Source: a virus. From it: a stretch of 32,772 nt of DNA. Position 1 is the stretch's first letter; every line of letters begins with the position of its first letter. The notes beneath the pieces were generated by a model. It searched no databases, had not been told where the DNA came from, and saw only the letters and a program-made list of their open reading frames with translations. The position numbers and the translations under genes were made by a program. The stretch spans positions 1 to 32,772 of the IMG/VR virus record IMGVR_UViG_3300030331_003145, one strand, 5' to 3'. Shown one piece after another: positions 1 to 7,077 of the stretch.

Positions 1-272
1 TATATCCTTTTCGATTCATCAAAAGCATTTGCAACAAGCCAATCAACATGATCTTTTACCGCCTGCGGAATGATATCGTTTTCTATTTCATCCCATGTTG
101 TGGGCTCAATTACATGGTTCGCCATCTCCGATAGTGCATGTGCATGGTCCCAATCTGGAGGACAGTTAGCCGTATGTTTGTTGACATGCCTTCTTGGTGG
201 CTCTAACCCTTGGTCGCAGATAGATTGTTCAGCTATCTCATGAAGGTCTCCTATCTCATAGACTCCATCTGT
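1..272. repeat. Terminal redundancy of the contig, left copy
   Basis: Bases 1-272 match 32501-32772 except at 99 (T here, G there) and 102 (G here, C there). The repeat lies inside a gene and has no special structure, so it is best read as assembly overlap of a circular map (circularly permuted or concatemeric DNA), not a phage-specific terminal repeat. The unit length of the circle would be 32500 bp. Confidence 0.9.
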
Positions 273-407
273 GTATCCCATACCGTCGAGCTGTTCCCTT
301 AACTTCTGAGCTCTGTGCTTTACTCCTGGCGATAAACCTGGTGAACGTCGAATACCGTCTATCAAGTCAATCATTAGCTTATGTGTTTCTGTTGTGGTGT
401 GTCTCAT
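1..407 (-). CDS. Hypothetical protein, 135 aa (stop codon spans the circle junction)
   Basis: The ORF starts at ATG 407-405 behind a strong site (AAAGGAC about 8 nt upstream) and reads open to base 3. The stop TAA uses bases 2, 1 and, on the circularised molecule, 32500. The product is 135 residues, soluble-looking, with no signal or membrane segment, and His/Trp/acidic-rich in its C-terminal half. I recognise no family. It lies in the leftward early unit, two bases before the DnaA-domain gene (ATG at 32497). The two base differences between the left and right copies of this gene (99 and 102) are both silent third positions, which supports real coding. Confidence 0.75.
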   Translation of the reverse strand, partial: MRHTTTETHKLMIDLIDGIRRSPGLSPGVKHRAQKLREQLDGMGYTDGVYEIGDLHEIAEQSICDQGLEPPRRHVNKHTANCPPDWDHAHALSEMANHVIEPTTWDEIENDIIPQAVKDHVDWLVANAFDESKRI

Positions 408-423
408 TTGATTGTGTCCTTTG

Positions 424-561
424 TTAAATTAAGATTGTTAATGATGCTTTAAAGATATGAATCGAAAGTCTAAACCTTAGACTTGGGTCATCCTCAAAAA
501 ACTCATATGAAAAATGAAATAGTGTACGTCCTTGTAATGGTCTATTGAATAGTAGTGTCAT
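424..561 (-). CDS. Small hypothetical protein, 45 aa
   Basis: A 45-codon ORF whose ATG (561-559) overlaps the TGA of the gene before it (560-558) as ATGA, a typical translational-coupling overlap. It ends with TAA at 426-424, 16 nt before the next start at 407. The product starts MTLLFNRPLQG, is rich in Phe and Leu, has an acidic EDD patch near residues 23-26, and has no clear membrane helix. No own Shine-Dalgarno site is close; the nearest AAAGGAC is about 15 nt upstream. Family unknown. It is supported only by position, coupling and filling an otherwise empty gap in a packed operon. Confidence 0.5.
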   Translation of the reverse strand: MTLLFNRPLQGRTLFHFSYEFFEDDPSLRFRLSIHIFKASLTILI

Positions 562-773
562 GATTTTTTCATGTCCTTTGTTATGATGTTTTGTGTTAGT
601 TGTTTGAATCGATTCATTGCTATGTACAATTCATTTTTAAAAAAGCGTTTCTCTTTTCGGTATTGCTTTTTTGTTGTCCTTTGCTTGTCTCTCTCAATGC
701 TTAAGAGAAAGCCTTCGATGGTTTCTATCTCAATGGTTAGATTCTCAAGCGTTATTTGTTCTCTGTCTGTCAT
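558..773 (-). CDS. Hypothetical helical protein, 71 aa
   Basis: The reading frame is open from 836, but the start is placed at ATG 773 (MTDREQITLENL) because AAGGAC lies about 8 nt upstream and this leaves only a 29-nt overlap with the preceding gene. The product is highly charged and probably all alpha-helical or coiled coil (a Glu/Ile-rich helix, then a Lys/Arg-rich stretch around residues 30-46, then a C-terminal KDMKKS). No family recognised. It sits in the leftward early unit and is coupled to the 45-aa ORF by an ATGA overlap. Confidence 0.65.
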   Translation of the reverse strand: MTDREQITLENLTIEIETIEGFLLSIERDKQRTTKKQYRKEKRFFKNELYIAMNRFKQLTQNIITKDMKKS

Positions 774-1014
774 TGTGTTGTCCTTGTGTTTTGTGTGTGT
801 TCTCTTGAATAAGCCATATCCCAGACAGCATTCCATGAATGAAGTCGAATAATTTCTGCTTAGTCATTTTTTTTGATTCATCTATTCCGTTTCTCTGTAG
901 TGTTACGCCTCCTTTTCGATAGGCTACAGAAAAACCAAACTTGTTATCTGTTTCTTTGTTCAGATAGTCAACCAATGATTGAAGCTCAGACATATTAATC
1001 CTTTGGTCTTTCAT
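745..1014 (-). CDS. Hypothetical protein, 89 aa
   Basis: The start ATG 1014 overlaps the TGA of the preceding gene (ATGA at 1011-1014), with GGAG a few bases upstream. The sequence (LVDYLNKET near residues 15-23, GGVTLQRN near 35-42, then a helix containing LFDFIHGM) looks like a type of short hypothetical protein I have seen repeatedly in aquatic phages, but no function is known to me. The last residues, which are Gln/Asn/Arg-rich, overlap the next gene in another frame. Confidence 0.7.
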   Translation of the reverse strand: MKDQRINMSELQSLVDYLNKETDNKFGFSVAYRKGGVTLQRNGIDESKKMTKQKLFDFIHGMLSGIWLIQENTHKTQGQHNDRQRTNNA

Positions 1015-1406
1015 GCTGTCTCCTCTTCGCTTTCTTCTTTGTGCTGTTGAATTAAAGTCGTTATCATTAGGTTCAATTGCTTCTGTTGTTCGCTTGTCAG
1101 CATGTTATAAACCTGGTTCGCTTGTCTTAGTGGACATTGATATTCAAGAGCTGCAATAGACTGAAATAAACGAGCGTTTACGTTAAATCTTTTGGACCTT
1201 GTCAACCAGTCTTTGCAGATGAGATAGTGGCCGAAACCATAGTTGCCATCTAAGAGCCAGGATATTCTCTCAACAATTAAAGAAGGCGATGATGTCAGGT
1301 CGCTAAAAAATTTTTGCTTCGCTTCTTTCTTTTGTTGTAGTGGTATCGAATTAAGTTTATCTAATTCTCTTCTTGCTCTGATTATTTCTCTTGTTTCATA
1401 TGTCAT
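1011..1406 (-). CDS. Hypothetical protein, 131 aa
   Basis: The start ATG 1406 has AAAGGAAA about 8 nt upstream. The product is charged, with a basic N-terminal helix (REIIRARRELDKL), a central aromatic segment (WLLDGNYGFGHYLICKDWL, about residues 50-68), and an acidic Glu-rich end. No transmembrane segment, metal site or known motif is seen. It is part of the leftward early unit and coupled to the next gene by ATGA. Confidence 0.7.
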   Translation of the reverse strand: MTYETREIIRARRELDKLNSIPLQQKKEAKQKFFSDLTSSPSLIVERISWLLDGNYGFGHYLICKDWLTRSKRFNVNARLFQSIAALEYQCPLRQANQVYNMLTSEQQKQLNLMITTLIQQHKEESEEETA

Positions 1407-1437
1407 TTTATTTCCTTTGTTGTTATGGTTTGTGTGT

Positions 1438-2025
1438 TTATTGGTTCATATCAAGAGATTTTATAAATGCTTGATAGCTTGGACTTTTTTTCTGCCTATA
1501 GTCTAGAGTCTCTTTTCCATGTGGACCCCAAAAGCCATCTGTTTCCAATAGATATATTAAATCATCTATGTTTATGGACATAAATTTTTTATATAAACTT
1601 TGAACTGTTTTTGTTGATAAATTCGACCACACGTTATCCCAAGTTATCAAGCATTTTTCTAAATCTATCGACTCGTGAAAAGGATTTACAAAAACCATTC
1701 CCCTGCCAATTATCGATGGTCCTTTGTATGATACCGCTACTTCCCATTCCTGATAGCGTGGATCTCCATTCAAAAAAAGAGCGTGTGTAAAAGTCTCTCT
1801 TGGATAGCAGTGATGATTTTCGCTTGCTTGAATCGAAAGTATTAGCGTGTGTTCTGGGTTGGTTTTTGAGATTCTACTATAGAATCCCTCAAACTGTCGA
1901 CCAGACCCATGACCAGACTTAACTCTCTTGAGATGATTGTAAAAAACATCAGCCTTTCTTCTTTTCTTCCATTTTTTAGCGTGCTTAGGTCTGTTCTTTT
2001 GCCTTAAATTATTTCTGAAACTCAT
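1438..2025 (-). CDS. Hypothetical protein with a very basic N-terminus, 195 aa
   Basis: The start ATG 2025 has AAGGAGC about 7 nt upstream. Residues 1-35 are strongly Lys/Arg-rich (RQKNRPKHAKKWKKRRKAD), suggesting nucleic-acid contact. The rest looks globular and mixed alpha/beta, with HHCYPRE near residue 71 and a Trp-rich region near 130. No family recognised. It lies 11 nt after the 91-aa gene in the leftward early unit, so it is probably expressed early; a host take-over or DNA-binding role is only a guess. Confidence 0.7.
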   Translation of the reverse strand: MSFRNNLRQKNRPKHAKKWKKRRKADVFYNHLKRVKSGHGSGRQFEGFYSRISKTNPEHTLILSIQASENHHCYPRETFTHALFLNGDPRYQEWEVAVSYKGPSIIGRGMVFVNPFHESIDLEKCLITWDNVWSNLSTKTVQSLYKKFMSINIDDLIYLLETDGFWGPHGKETLDYRQKKSPSYQAFIKSLDMNQ

Positions 2026-2036
2026 TTTATTGCTCC

Positions 2037-2312
2037 TTATTTTGTGTGTTTATTGATATATGATGATATTTCTTTTTCATATTCTAAAGTAAAGAAAGCA
2101 TTAAAATCATCGTGATTGTCTTGCCATCCCAAGAGCTCAGCATGAGCTATTATGTCTCCGAATGTTCTGGATAAGTTGTCCGCTTGTTGTTGTGATAGGT
2201 ATAGGTCAGTATCTGGATCATAATATTGACCTTCTTTTTTATCCCAGTATAGGGTTCTGTCTTTAAATCTTAATGGTCCTTCGAACCCTATTATCTTTTT
2301 GTATTCTCTCAT
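2037..2312 (-). CDS. Hypothetical protein, 91 aa
   Basis: The start ATG 2312 has AAGGAGC about 7 nt upstream. The product is acidic and aromatic-rich. Residues 22-39 (YWDKKEGQYYDPDTDLYL) form a short Tyr/Asp pattern that looks like the repeat of OCRE-type aromatic motifs, but one copy in a phage protein is weak evidence and may be chance. No enzyme motif is seen. It is the second gene after the leftward early promoter. Confidence 0.65.
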   Translation of the reverse strand: MREYKKIIGFEGPLRFKDRTLYWDKKEGQYYDPDTDLYLSQQQADNLSRTFGDIIAHAELLGWQDNHDDFNAFFTLEYEKEISSYINKHTK

Positions 2313-2362
2313 TTTACTGCTCCTTATGTTGTTTGTTGTTGTTGTTGTCGTTTGGATGATTT

Positions 2363-2464
2363 TTAAATAAAAAATCTAAGAAGTGAAAGAACCAAGACAA
2401 GACACATGAAAATATAGGCCAATGCTGAAGCGGTTAAAATGTAATCTAAATCTAATCTTTTCAT
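2363..2464 (-). CDS. Single-pass membrane microprotein, 33 aa
   Basis: This short ORF starts at ATG 2464 with an excellent site (AAAGGA, 7-8 nt upstream) and ends with TAA at 2365-2363. The product starts MKRLDLDYIL, then is almost wholly hydrophobic (Ala, Leu, Ile, Phe, Val) to the Arg-Phe-Phe-Ile end, consistent with one transmembrane helix. It is the first gene after the leftward promoter (-10 at 2501-2496), so it would be among the earliest and most expressed products. Function unknown; small early membrane proteins in phages can affect superinfection or host membrane processes, which is inference only. Confidence 0.6.
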   Translation of the reverse strand: MKRLDLDYILTASALAYIFMCLVLVLSLLRFFI

Positions 2465-2495
2465 TTTGTTGTCCTTTTGTTTTATCATTGTCTAC

Positions 2496-2524
2496 AATCT
2501 ATGGCAGATTAATATCATTGTCAA
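2496..2524 (-). promoter_or_regulatory. Leftward early promoter (sigma70-type)
   Basis: On the minus strand TTGACA (2524-2519) is followed by exactly 17 nt and TAGATT (2501-2496), a near-consensus sigma70 promoter, 32 nt from the first ATG at 2464. A perfect inverted repeat AATCT-ATGGC-AGATT (2496-2510) overlaps the -10 element and spacer, and a direct repeat ATCATTGTC(T/A)AC (2484, 2514) brackets it, so repression or activation here is plausible. The region upstream is AT-rich (AATAATTTATTTAATTTT), like an UP element. Confidence 0.7.
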
Positions 2525-2677
2525 CAAAATAATTTATTTAATTTTCAAATCGCTGTCTATCGCTGTGAATCAATAAACATATTTTGTGACAAGGGAACAA
2601 AATATACTCGACACATCACTCCATAAACCAGGTCAAGCAATGAAGCTGAACTATCCGGTCGACAATGGTCTATCATT

Positions 2678-2706
2678 TTGAAAAAGTGGAGCCTCTTAAA
2701 TATATC
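2678..2706 (+). promoter_or_regulatory. Possible rightward late promoter
   Basis: TTGAAA (2678-2683), 17 nt, then TATATC (2701-2706). The -35 is good and the -10 matches 4 of 6 consensus bases. Transcription would start near 2713, immediately before the first of three GACA-N3-TGTC-type sites, giving a leader of about 175 nt before the terminase. A moderate call; other late promoters may exist. Confidence 0.4.
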
Positions 2707-2719
2707 TATCGGTAGGTTT

Positions 2720-2769
2720 GACATTTTGTCATTATCTGCCGCCATTTTGTCATTCCTTGACATTCTGTC
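2720..2769. promoter_or_regulatory. Three operator-like sites with GACA-N3-TGTC symmetry
   Basis: GACATTTTGTC (2720-2730), GCCATTTTGTC (2741-2751) and GACATTCTGTC (2759-2769) share arms GACA/TGTC around three bases; the second has one arm mismatch. Their starts are 21 and 18 bp apart, near multiples of a helical turn. They lie just downstream of the putative rightward promoter. Such short symmetric repeated sites fit a small dimeric repressor; the ribbon-helix-helix protein at 30778-30963 is the only obvious candidate in the genome. Confidence 0.45.
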
Positions 2770-2785
2770 GCAGCTTGTTCATATG

Positions 2786-2836
2786 GTGTGGGGAGGCCCC
2801 CAAATCCGTATCCATCCCTCCACAGGGGTACCCCTC
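2786..2836. other. GC-rich palindromic block before terminase; candidate packaging (cos/pac) site
   Basis: In an otherwise AT-rich genome this short block contains GGGGAGGCCCCC, an imperfect inverted pair TGTGGGGAGG/CCCTCCACA, and a perfect 12-bp palindrome AGGGGTACCCCT (2824-2835). Packaging sites often lie next to terminase genes, so this is a reasonable place for cos or pac, or it could be an RNA hairpin in the late leader. Nothing in the sequence decides between these. Confidence 0.3.
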
Positions 2837-2876
2837 TAAAAATACGCTCTAATTTTTCTTACCCCTCACAACGCGC

Positions 2877-2889
2877 TATACTGGTTTTA
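2877..2889 (+). promoter_or_regulatory. Consensus-like -10 element directly before the terminase ATG
   Basis: TATACT (2877-2882) ends seven bases before the ATG at 2889, and no Shine-Dalgarno sequence lies upstream of that ATG. If this -10 is used, the transcript would start at or next to the ATG and be leaderless. No good -35 is present (TTTCTT at 2855-2860 with 16-nt spacing is weak). Confidence 0.25.
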
Positions 2890-4418
2890 TGCGTATAGAA
2901 GATTTACCTAAAGACTTGAAAGATGAACTTAATGCTATACTGGAAAATCCAGAAAAGTTTATAAAACTGTTGCATATACCAGATAAAGCGAGCAGTAAGC
3001 GTGTACGGTTTAATCCTAATTTAGAGCAAATACGGTTGTTACAAAAGCTAATAGGTCGTAGACGTGTGATTGTATTAAAGCCACGTCAGATTGGTGTTTC
3101 TACATTGATTAGAGCTTATGCTTTGTGGCAGGTATATAAGACTGCTGATCCATTGAAGTTTGGTGTTATCAGCTTTCATGATCGTTCTGCTAAGCATCTA
3201 AGACGCATGGATAATACTTTATTAAACTCGATGCCTAAGTTGTTGCATCGTGAGTTGTCGCTAAACAATACGACTACATTAGAGTTTCAAGATACACAGG
3301 CTTCTTTGTGTTCTTATACTGCCGGGTCTAAGGGTGGTACTCGATCTTTTACTTTGACAGCAGCGCATTTATCTGAGTTTGCTTTCTATGACGATCCAGA
3401 GGAGTTGTTAGCGCAGGTTACAGCTACTGTTGGTAACGGTCAGATTATTATAGAGTCTACGTCTAATAAGGCTGGTGATGCCTTTCATCGCTTAGTGCAA
3501 GGATGTCCTGAGAATGGATGGGAGCTTGTAACCTTTTGGTGGTGGGAGCATGAAAAGTATAGATTGCCAGCACCTAAAAAGTTTAGACAAACAGACCAAG
3601 AGAAAGCTTTAGTAGAGCGTTATGGTTTGGATAATGAGCAGTTGTATTGGAGAAGACAGCAGATAGCGACACTGGGTATAGAAAAGTTTAGAAGGGAATA
3701 CCCGGCATGTATGGACGATGCTTTCTTCTTTGCTTCATCGACGTATTTTAATCCTGATGATTTGCTGAAGATAGAAGCTATTCCTTTTACGGATACTGAG
3801 CGCATCTATGAGGAGCCATTAGAGCATGATCGTTATTCTATTGGTGTTGATGTTGCTGCTGGTGTAGGCTCTGACTACTCAGCTATTACTGTAGTGTCAA
3901 TGTCTACAAATCAACCAGTGTATCATTATCGCAGCAATACAATTAGTCCTACTGACTTTAGTGATGTGGTATTAAGAGTGGCACAAAATTACAATGATGC
4001 AAAAGTATTGTGTGAGTCAAATAACCATGGACACGTTGTATTGTATCGTTTGCGCCATCTTGGATATAGAAATTTGTGGCTATCTCACAAAGGTATGGAT
4101 TGGGTTACATCTGTTAAATCTAAACTTGATGCATTTGAAACATTACGAGAATATGTTAACGCAGGTATGATTACTTGTTTAGATATGCAGGTATTAGCTG
4201 AACTAAGAGCGTTAGTTGTATTGCGCGTAACACCAGAGGCACCAAAAGGTATGCACGACGATATGGCAATGTCAATGGCTTTAGCTTATAGATGCCTTCG
4301 GGATATACCCAGAAGATTGTTAACTAATGCAAGACGGAATCACATGGATATGCTAATCTCTGAACAACGGGCTAATAAACTGAGAGATATGCCTATTCCT
4401 TGGAAGGTTAACCGATGA
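2889..4418 (+). CDS. terL: Terminase large subunit
   Basis: 509 residues, a normal length for the DNA-packaging motor. The N-terminal ATPase has a Walker A-like KPRQIGVST (64-72), a Walker B region ending HLSEFAFYDD (160-169, catalytic Glu163) and a coupling motif IIIESTSN (187-193). The C-terminal RNase H-fold nuclease shows GVDVAAGVGSDYSA (first Asp 321), CESNNHG (Glu376) and MHDDMAM (Asp457/458). It would cut concatemeric DNA and pump it through the portal. It overlaps the portal start by ATGA at 4415-4418. No ribosome site precedes its ATG. The small subunit is not adjacent; the best candidate is at 27297-27791. Confidence 0.95.
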   Translation: MRIEDLPKDLKDELNAILENPEKFIKLLHIPDKASSKRVRFNPNLEQIRLLQKLIGRRRVIVLKPRQIGVSTLIRAYALWQVYKTADPLKFGVISFHDRSAKHLRRMDNTLLNSMPKLLHRELSLNNTTTLEFQDTQASLCSYTAGSKGGTRSFTLTAAHLSEFAFYDDPEELLAQVTATVGNGQIIIESTSNKAGDAFHRLVQGCPENGWELVTFWWWEHEKYRLPAPKKFRQTDQEKALVERYGLDNEQLYWRRQQIATLGIEKFRREYPACMDDAFFFASSTYFNPDDLLKIEAIPFTDTERIYEEPLEHDRYSIGVDVAAGVGSDYSAITVVSMSTNQPVYHYRSNTISPTDFSDVVLRVAQNYNDAKVLCESNNHGHVVLYRLRHLGYRNLWLSHKGMDWVTSVKSKLDAFETLREYVNAGMITCLDMQVLAELRALVVLRVTPEAPKGMHDDMAMSMALAYRCLRDIPRRLLTNARRNHMDMLISEQRANKLRDMPIPWKVNR

Positions 4419-6103
4419 TAACGCCAAAAGTTGTAGAACTTTATTATGAAGATCACAAAAAGTATTGGGATGATTTAAGATCTGAACTAAGACAAATGCG
4501 AGCTGCCTACATGTGTAGATATTGGAATAAGTCGCATACACCTGATCAAATACTTATAGAGACTTCCAGGGCTTATGAGTTTATTGAAGGATATGTTGCT
4601 TCTTTGTTTGCACGCTCACCTGCTGTTGTTGTAAAGGGCGACATTAGAGGCGATGGCGATCCAGAGAAGGTGCAGGCCATTGTCAACGAATTTTTAGGAC
4701 ATATAAGAAATCAATTAGAGGATGCCACCAGATTAGGATTAATAAATCCTTGTTCATTTTTAAAGCTGGTGCCAAATGATCACCCTGATCCATACAAGCG
4801 TGTGTCGGTATCTGCGGTTGCTCCTTGGGATGTATTGGTTGATACTGATGCGCAGTCTTGGAGCAGCCAAAGATTTGTAGGCCATCGTTATTATTTAACT
4901 GAAAAAGAAGCTAAAAGTCGTTACGGCAATAAAAAATTTAGCCCACATCCATTGGTTAGATATTTAGATCAAGACGCTGAAACAGTAAACCTTGGTTACA
5001 ACGAAGAAAAACCACCAGAAGATCCTAACTTTCAATACGTTGAAATTGTAGAGTTTTATGATATAGAGCATGATCGCTTTTTAGTTTGGAGTCCAGACTA
5101 TAAGAATGGCGAAAAGTTTGTGGCTGATGGCATTATGCTTCCAGAGGGGCCTGACGGTGAGATCAAAGAAAAGAAATATGACCAAATACCCTTTAAGGAT
5201 AGTGCGGGTTATCCCCTTGTTCCTATTGTACCTCTCTATTACAGCCGCCAACCGGATGTCCCAATGCGAGGATATTCGAGTTTAAGAAGAGTATATGATC
5301 AGGTTCAAGAACATAATATTATTAGGTCATATCAAGCATCTATGGTAAGACGCGCCGCGCGACAATGGATTGTTGAATCTGGCGTTTTTGATGCTGAGTG
5401 CATGGCAAAGCTTTCACAAGGTGTAGATGGAGAGTTTATAGAAGTTGAACTATCCCCTGGTCAACAATTGGCAGGTTCAATTATTTCTGTTCCACATACA
5501 CCAGTACCAAATGAGTTGCAAGCTTACGTCCAACAAGTACAGACAGATTTTGAACGCGGATCTGTACTCGCACCATTTACAAGAGGCGAATCAACCAGAG
5601 CTACAGCTACAGAGATAACTGCATTGGCTGCATATTCTTCTTCTGAAGTTGGAAGATTAGCAAGAGAACGTGACGCTGCTATAGAAATGACTGCTAATAT
5701 ATATTGTTCGATGTTAAAATTGTATCTTAAAGATGAAGGCGATATGATGGTATTAAACGGAATGCCAGCTATTGTAGATTTTAAAGACTTTGATGGTGAC
5801 TTTACTTTTTATGCACAAGATTCTGGTGCTACTCCTGTTTCAGAAGCTATTAAAAAACAAGAGTTTATGGCTGCATTGCCTACATTAATTAATATGGGTG
5901 TGCCTCAAGACAAAGTATTAGAAGAATTAGTGCGCTACCTTGACTTGCCACACTCCTTTTTAGATCATCTTGCATCAGCACCACAGTCTCCAGATCCCGC
6001 AGCAACTACAACAGCAGAGGCGGGTGTTCAACAATCCTCTGGCCTTGCCCCTGGACAACAACCCAGCCCAGAAGATATAGCAATGTTTTTACCTAATGCT
6101 TAA
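4415..6103 (+). CDS. Portal protein
   Basis: 562 residues, following and overlapping the large terminase, with the usual portal pattern: an N-terminal helical/wing region (DLRSELRQMRAAYMCRYW), a middle section with WDVLVDTDAQSW and VEIVEFYDIEHDRFLVW, a conserved-type YYSRQPDVPMRGYSSLRRVYDQVQEHN (about 278-304) and RGESTRATATEI near 402-413 before the crown. The C-terminus is Pro/Gln/Ala-rich. It would form the dodecameric connector at the capsid vertex through which DNA passes. The family call rests on position and overall pattern. Confidence 0.9.
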   Translation: MITPKVVELYYEDHKKYWDDLRSELRQMRAAYMCRYWNKSHTPDQILIETSRAYEFIEGYVASLFARSPAVVVKGDIRGDGDPEKVQAIVNEFLGHIRNQLEDATRLGLINPCSFLKLVPNDHPDPYKRVSVSAVAPWDVLVDTDAQSWSSQRFVGHRYYLTEKEAKSRYGNKKFSPHPLVRYLDQDAETVNLGYNEEKPPEDPNFQYVEIVEFYDIEHDRFLVWSPDYKNGEKFVADGIMLPEGPDGEIKEKKYDQIPFKDSAGYPLVPIVPLYYSRQPDVPMRGYSSLRRVYDQVQEHNIIRSYQASMVRRAARQWIVESGVFDAECMAKLSQGVDGEFIEVELSPGQQLAGSIISVPHTPVPNELQAYVQQVQTDFERGSVLAPFTRGESTRATATEITALAAYSSSEVGRLARERDAAIEMTANIYCSMLKLYLKDEGDMMVLNGMPAIVDFKDFDGDFTFYAQDSGATPVSEAIKKQEFMAALPTLINMGVPQDKVLEELVRYLDLPHSFLDHLASAPQSPDPAATTTAEAGVQQSSGLAPGQQPSPEDIAMFLPNA

Positions 6104-6677
6104 TCCACGCCCAAAACTATTAGATAAATTAGAAGAAATGGGGTTTGCTGTCTTTGAAAACGGAGACTACAACCTAAACATTATAGGTGTACGCAAACAC
6201 CTTGGTACTGCTAACAAATTTGACGATACATTAGTGGTTATTTACAAAAAATGGGGGTTATGGCAAGAAAAACGCTACGCTATTACCACTGATCCAGGGA
6301 TTTATTGGCTGCATTTTCCTATGCGAGTAGAAGGTACAGCTATATTAGTGCATAACAAGCAATATAGAGGCGCATGGAAGTTAGCAAAGCATAGAGGAGT
6401 TTACACAGCACTATGTCAACGCAAGCCAGTGCAGGTATTTAGAGACAATGATAAGGATTCTATCCATGACATGGAACCTGATAACATACATGAAGGGTTA
6501 TATGGGATTAATATCCACAAAGCTGGTAGAAATTCTAATGAAGTAAATAAATGGAGCGCAGGTTGTCAAGTATTTGCTATTACAGAAGATTTTAATGAGT
6601 TTATAGACTTGTGTAAAATGCAAGAGAAAATGTTAAAAGCCGAAACCTTTACATACACACTGTTATTAGAAGAATAG
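6096..6677 (+). CDS. Putative peptidoglycan-active enzyme with YkuD-like active site (candidate endolysin)
   Basis: 193 residues. The C-terminal part contains YGINIHKAG (His141) followed by KWSAGCQVF (Ser154, Gly156, Cys157), matching the L,D-transpeptidase/YkuD layout His-x(n)-Ser-x-Gly-Cys, with Gln where the bacterial enzymes usually have Ile/Val-Arg. Related phage proteins with this signature are thought to act on peptidoglycan. The N-terminus starts with a helix that resembles lysin start regions rather than a signal peptide. It overlaps the portal by 8 nt, an unusual place for a lysis gene, so a virion-associated wall-modifying role is also possible. No other endolysin candidate was seen. 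Confidence 0.6.
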   Translation: MLNPRPKLLDKLEEMGFAVFENGDYNLNIIGVRKHLGTANKFDDTLVVIYKKWGLWQEKRYAITTDPGIYWLHFPMRVEGTAILVHNKQYRGAWKLAKHRGVYTALCQRKPVQVFRDNDKDSIHDMEPDNIHEGLYGINIHKAGRNSNEVNKWSAGCQVFAITEDFNEFIDLCKMQEKMLKAETFTYTLLLEE

Positions 6678-6678
6678 T

Positions 6679-7077
6679 ATGCCTATATACGACTATAAAT
6701 GCCACGAATGCAACATAACAGAAGAACATTTTATGTCTTTTGATGCAGAAGATATAGTTAATTGCGAGCAATGTAGCAGTGTTATGAAGAGATGCGTAAC
6801 ATTATGGGCTAATACTCCCAGCAGGTGGGGCGATTCTCATGGTTATTTTGATCGTGGTCTTGGTACATATGTAAAGTCTAACTTGCATCGTGATAAGATT
6901 ATGAAAGAGCGAAACATTAGACCCGTATCTCAACAAGAGATTGACGAGGCACAGCACGAATCATACACTACTCACAAACAACACGAAAAAGATGTGGTTA
7001 AGTTTCAATCGGAACTTGCTAAACACAACGATACAACCAAAGCAATCGACAATACGTTTGCGACTCAGGAGATATAA
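6679..7077 (+). CDS. FmdB-like zinc ribbon protein
   Basis: 132 residues beginning MPIYDYKCHEC, the hallmark start of FmdB/CxxC-CxxC zinc ribbons, with pairs Cys8/Cys11 and Cys29/Cys32. The remainder is charged and mostly helical with a Lys/Gln/His-rich end. Phages often carry such a protein next to the portal or scaffold; its role is unknown (regulator or minor assembly factor). It ends in TAATG shared with the next gene. Confidence 0.75.
   Translation: MPIYDYKCHECNITEEHFMSFDAEDIVNCEQCSSVMKRCVTLWANTPSRWGDSHGYFDRGLGTYVKSNLHRDKIMKERNIRPVSQQEIDEAQHESYTTHKQHEKDVVKFQSELAKHNDTTKAIDNTFATQEI

Larger units (their letters stand above)
2465..2888. other. Divergent control region between early and late units
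   Basis: This 424-bp stretch has no convincing gene. It holds the leftward promoter with an AT-rich flank (2519-2550), two 10-bp-spaced copies of CGCTGT (2551, 2561), a possible rightward promoter (2678-2706), three GACA-N3-TGTC-like sites (2720-2769), and a GC-rich palindromic block (2786-2836) just before the terminase. A 68-codon leftward frame at 2763-2557 has no ribosome site and lies over the operator-like repeats, so I do not call it. Confidence 0.7.

Noticed and set aside
1-272. Reading the end repeats as a true phage terminal repeat (T7-type) or att pair
   Set aside because: The repeat lies within a gene, ends abruptly at the window edge, and no integrase is seen; assembly overlap of a circular map explains it.
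571-852. Rightward hydrophobic 93-codon frame
   Set aside because: Reverse image of two leftward genes that have good ribosome sites; no rightward signals.
2037-2312. OCRE-type RNA-processing domain in the 91-aa protein
   Set aside because: Only one partial copy of a Tyr/Asp motif; eukaryotic family; chance match more likely.
2557-2763. Leftward 68-codon frame starting MSRNDKMAADNDKM
   Set aside because: No ribosome site, covers the operator-like repeats that create its DKM repeats, and lies in a divergent control region.
2465-2888. CRISPR-like or tRNA element among the short repeats
   Set aside because: Repeats are 10-11 bp, not spaced by uniform spacers, and no cloverleaf can be drawn.
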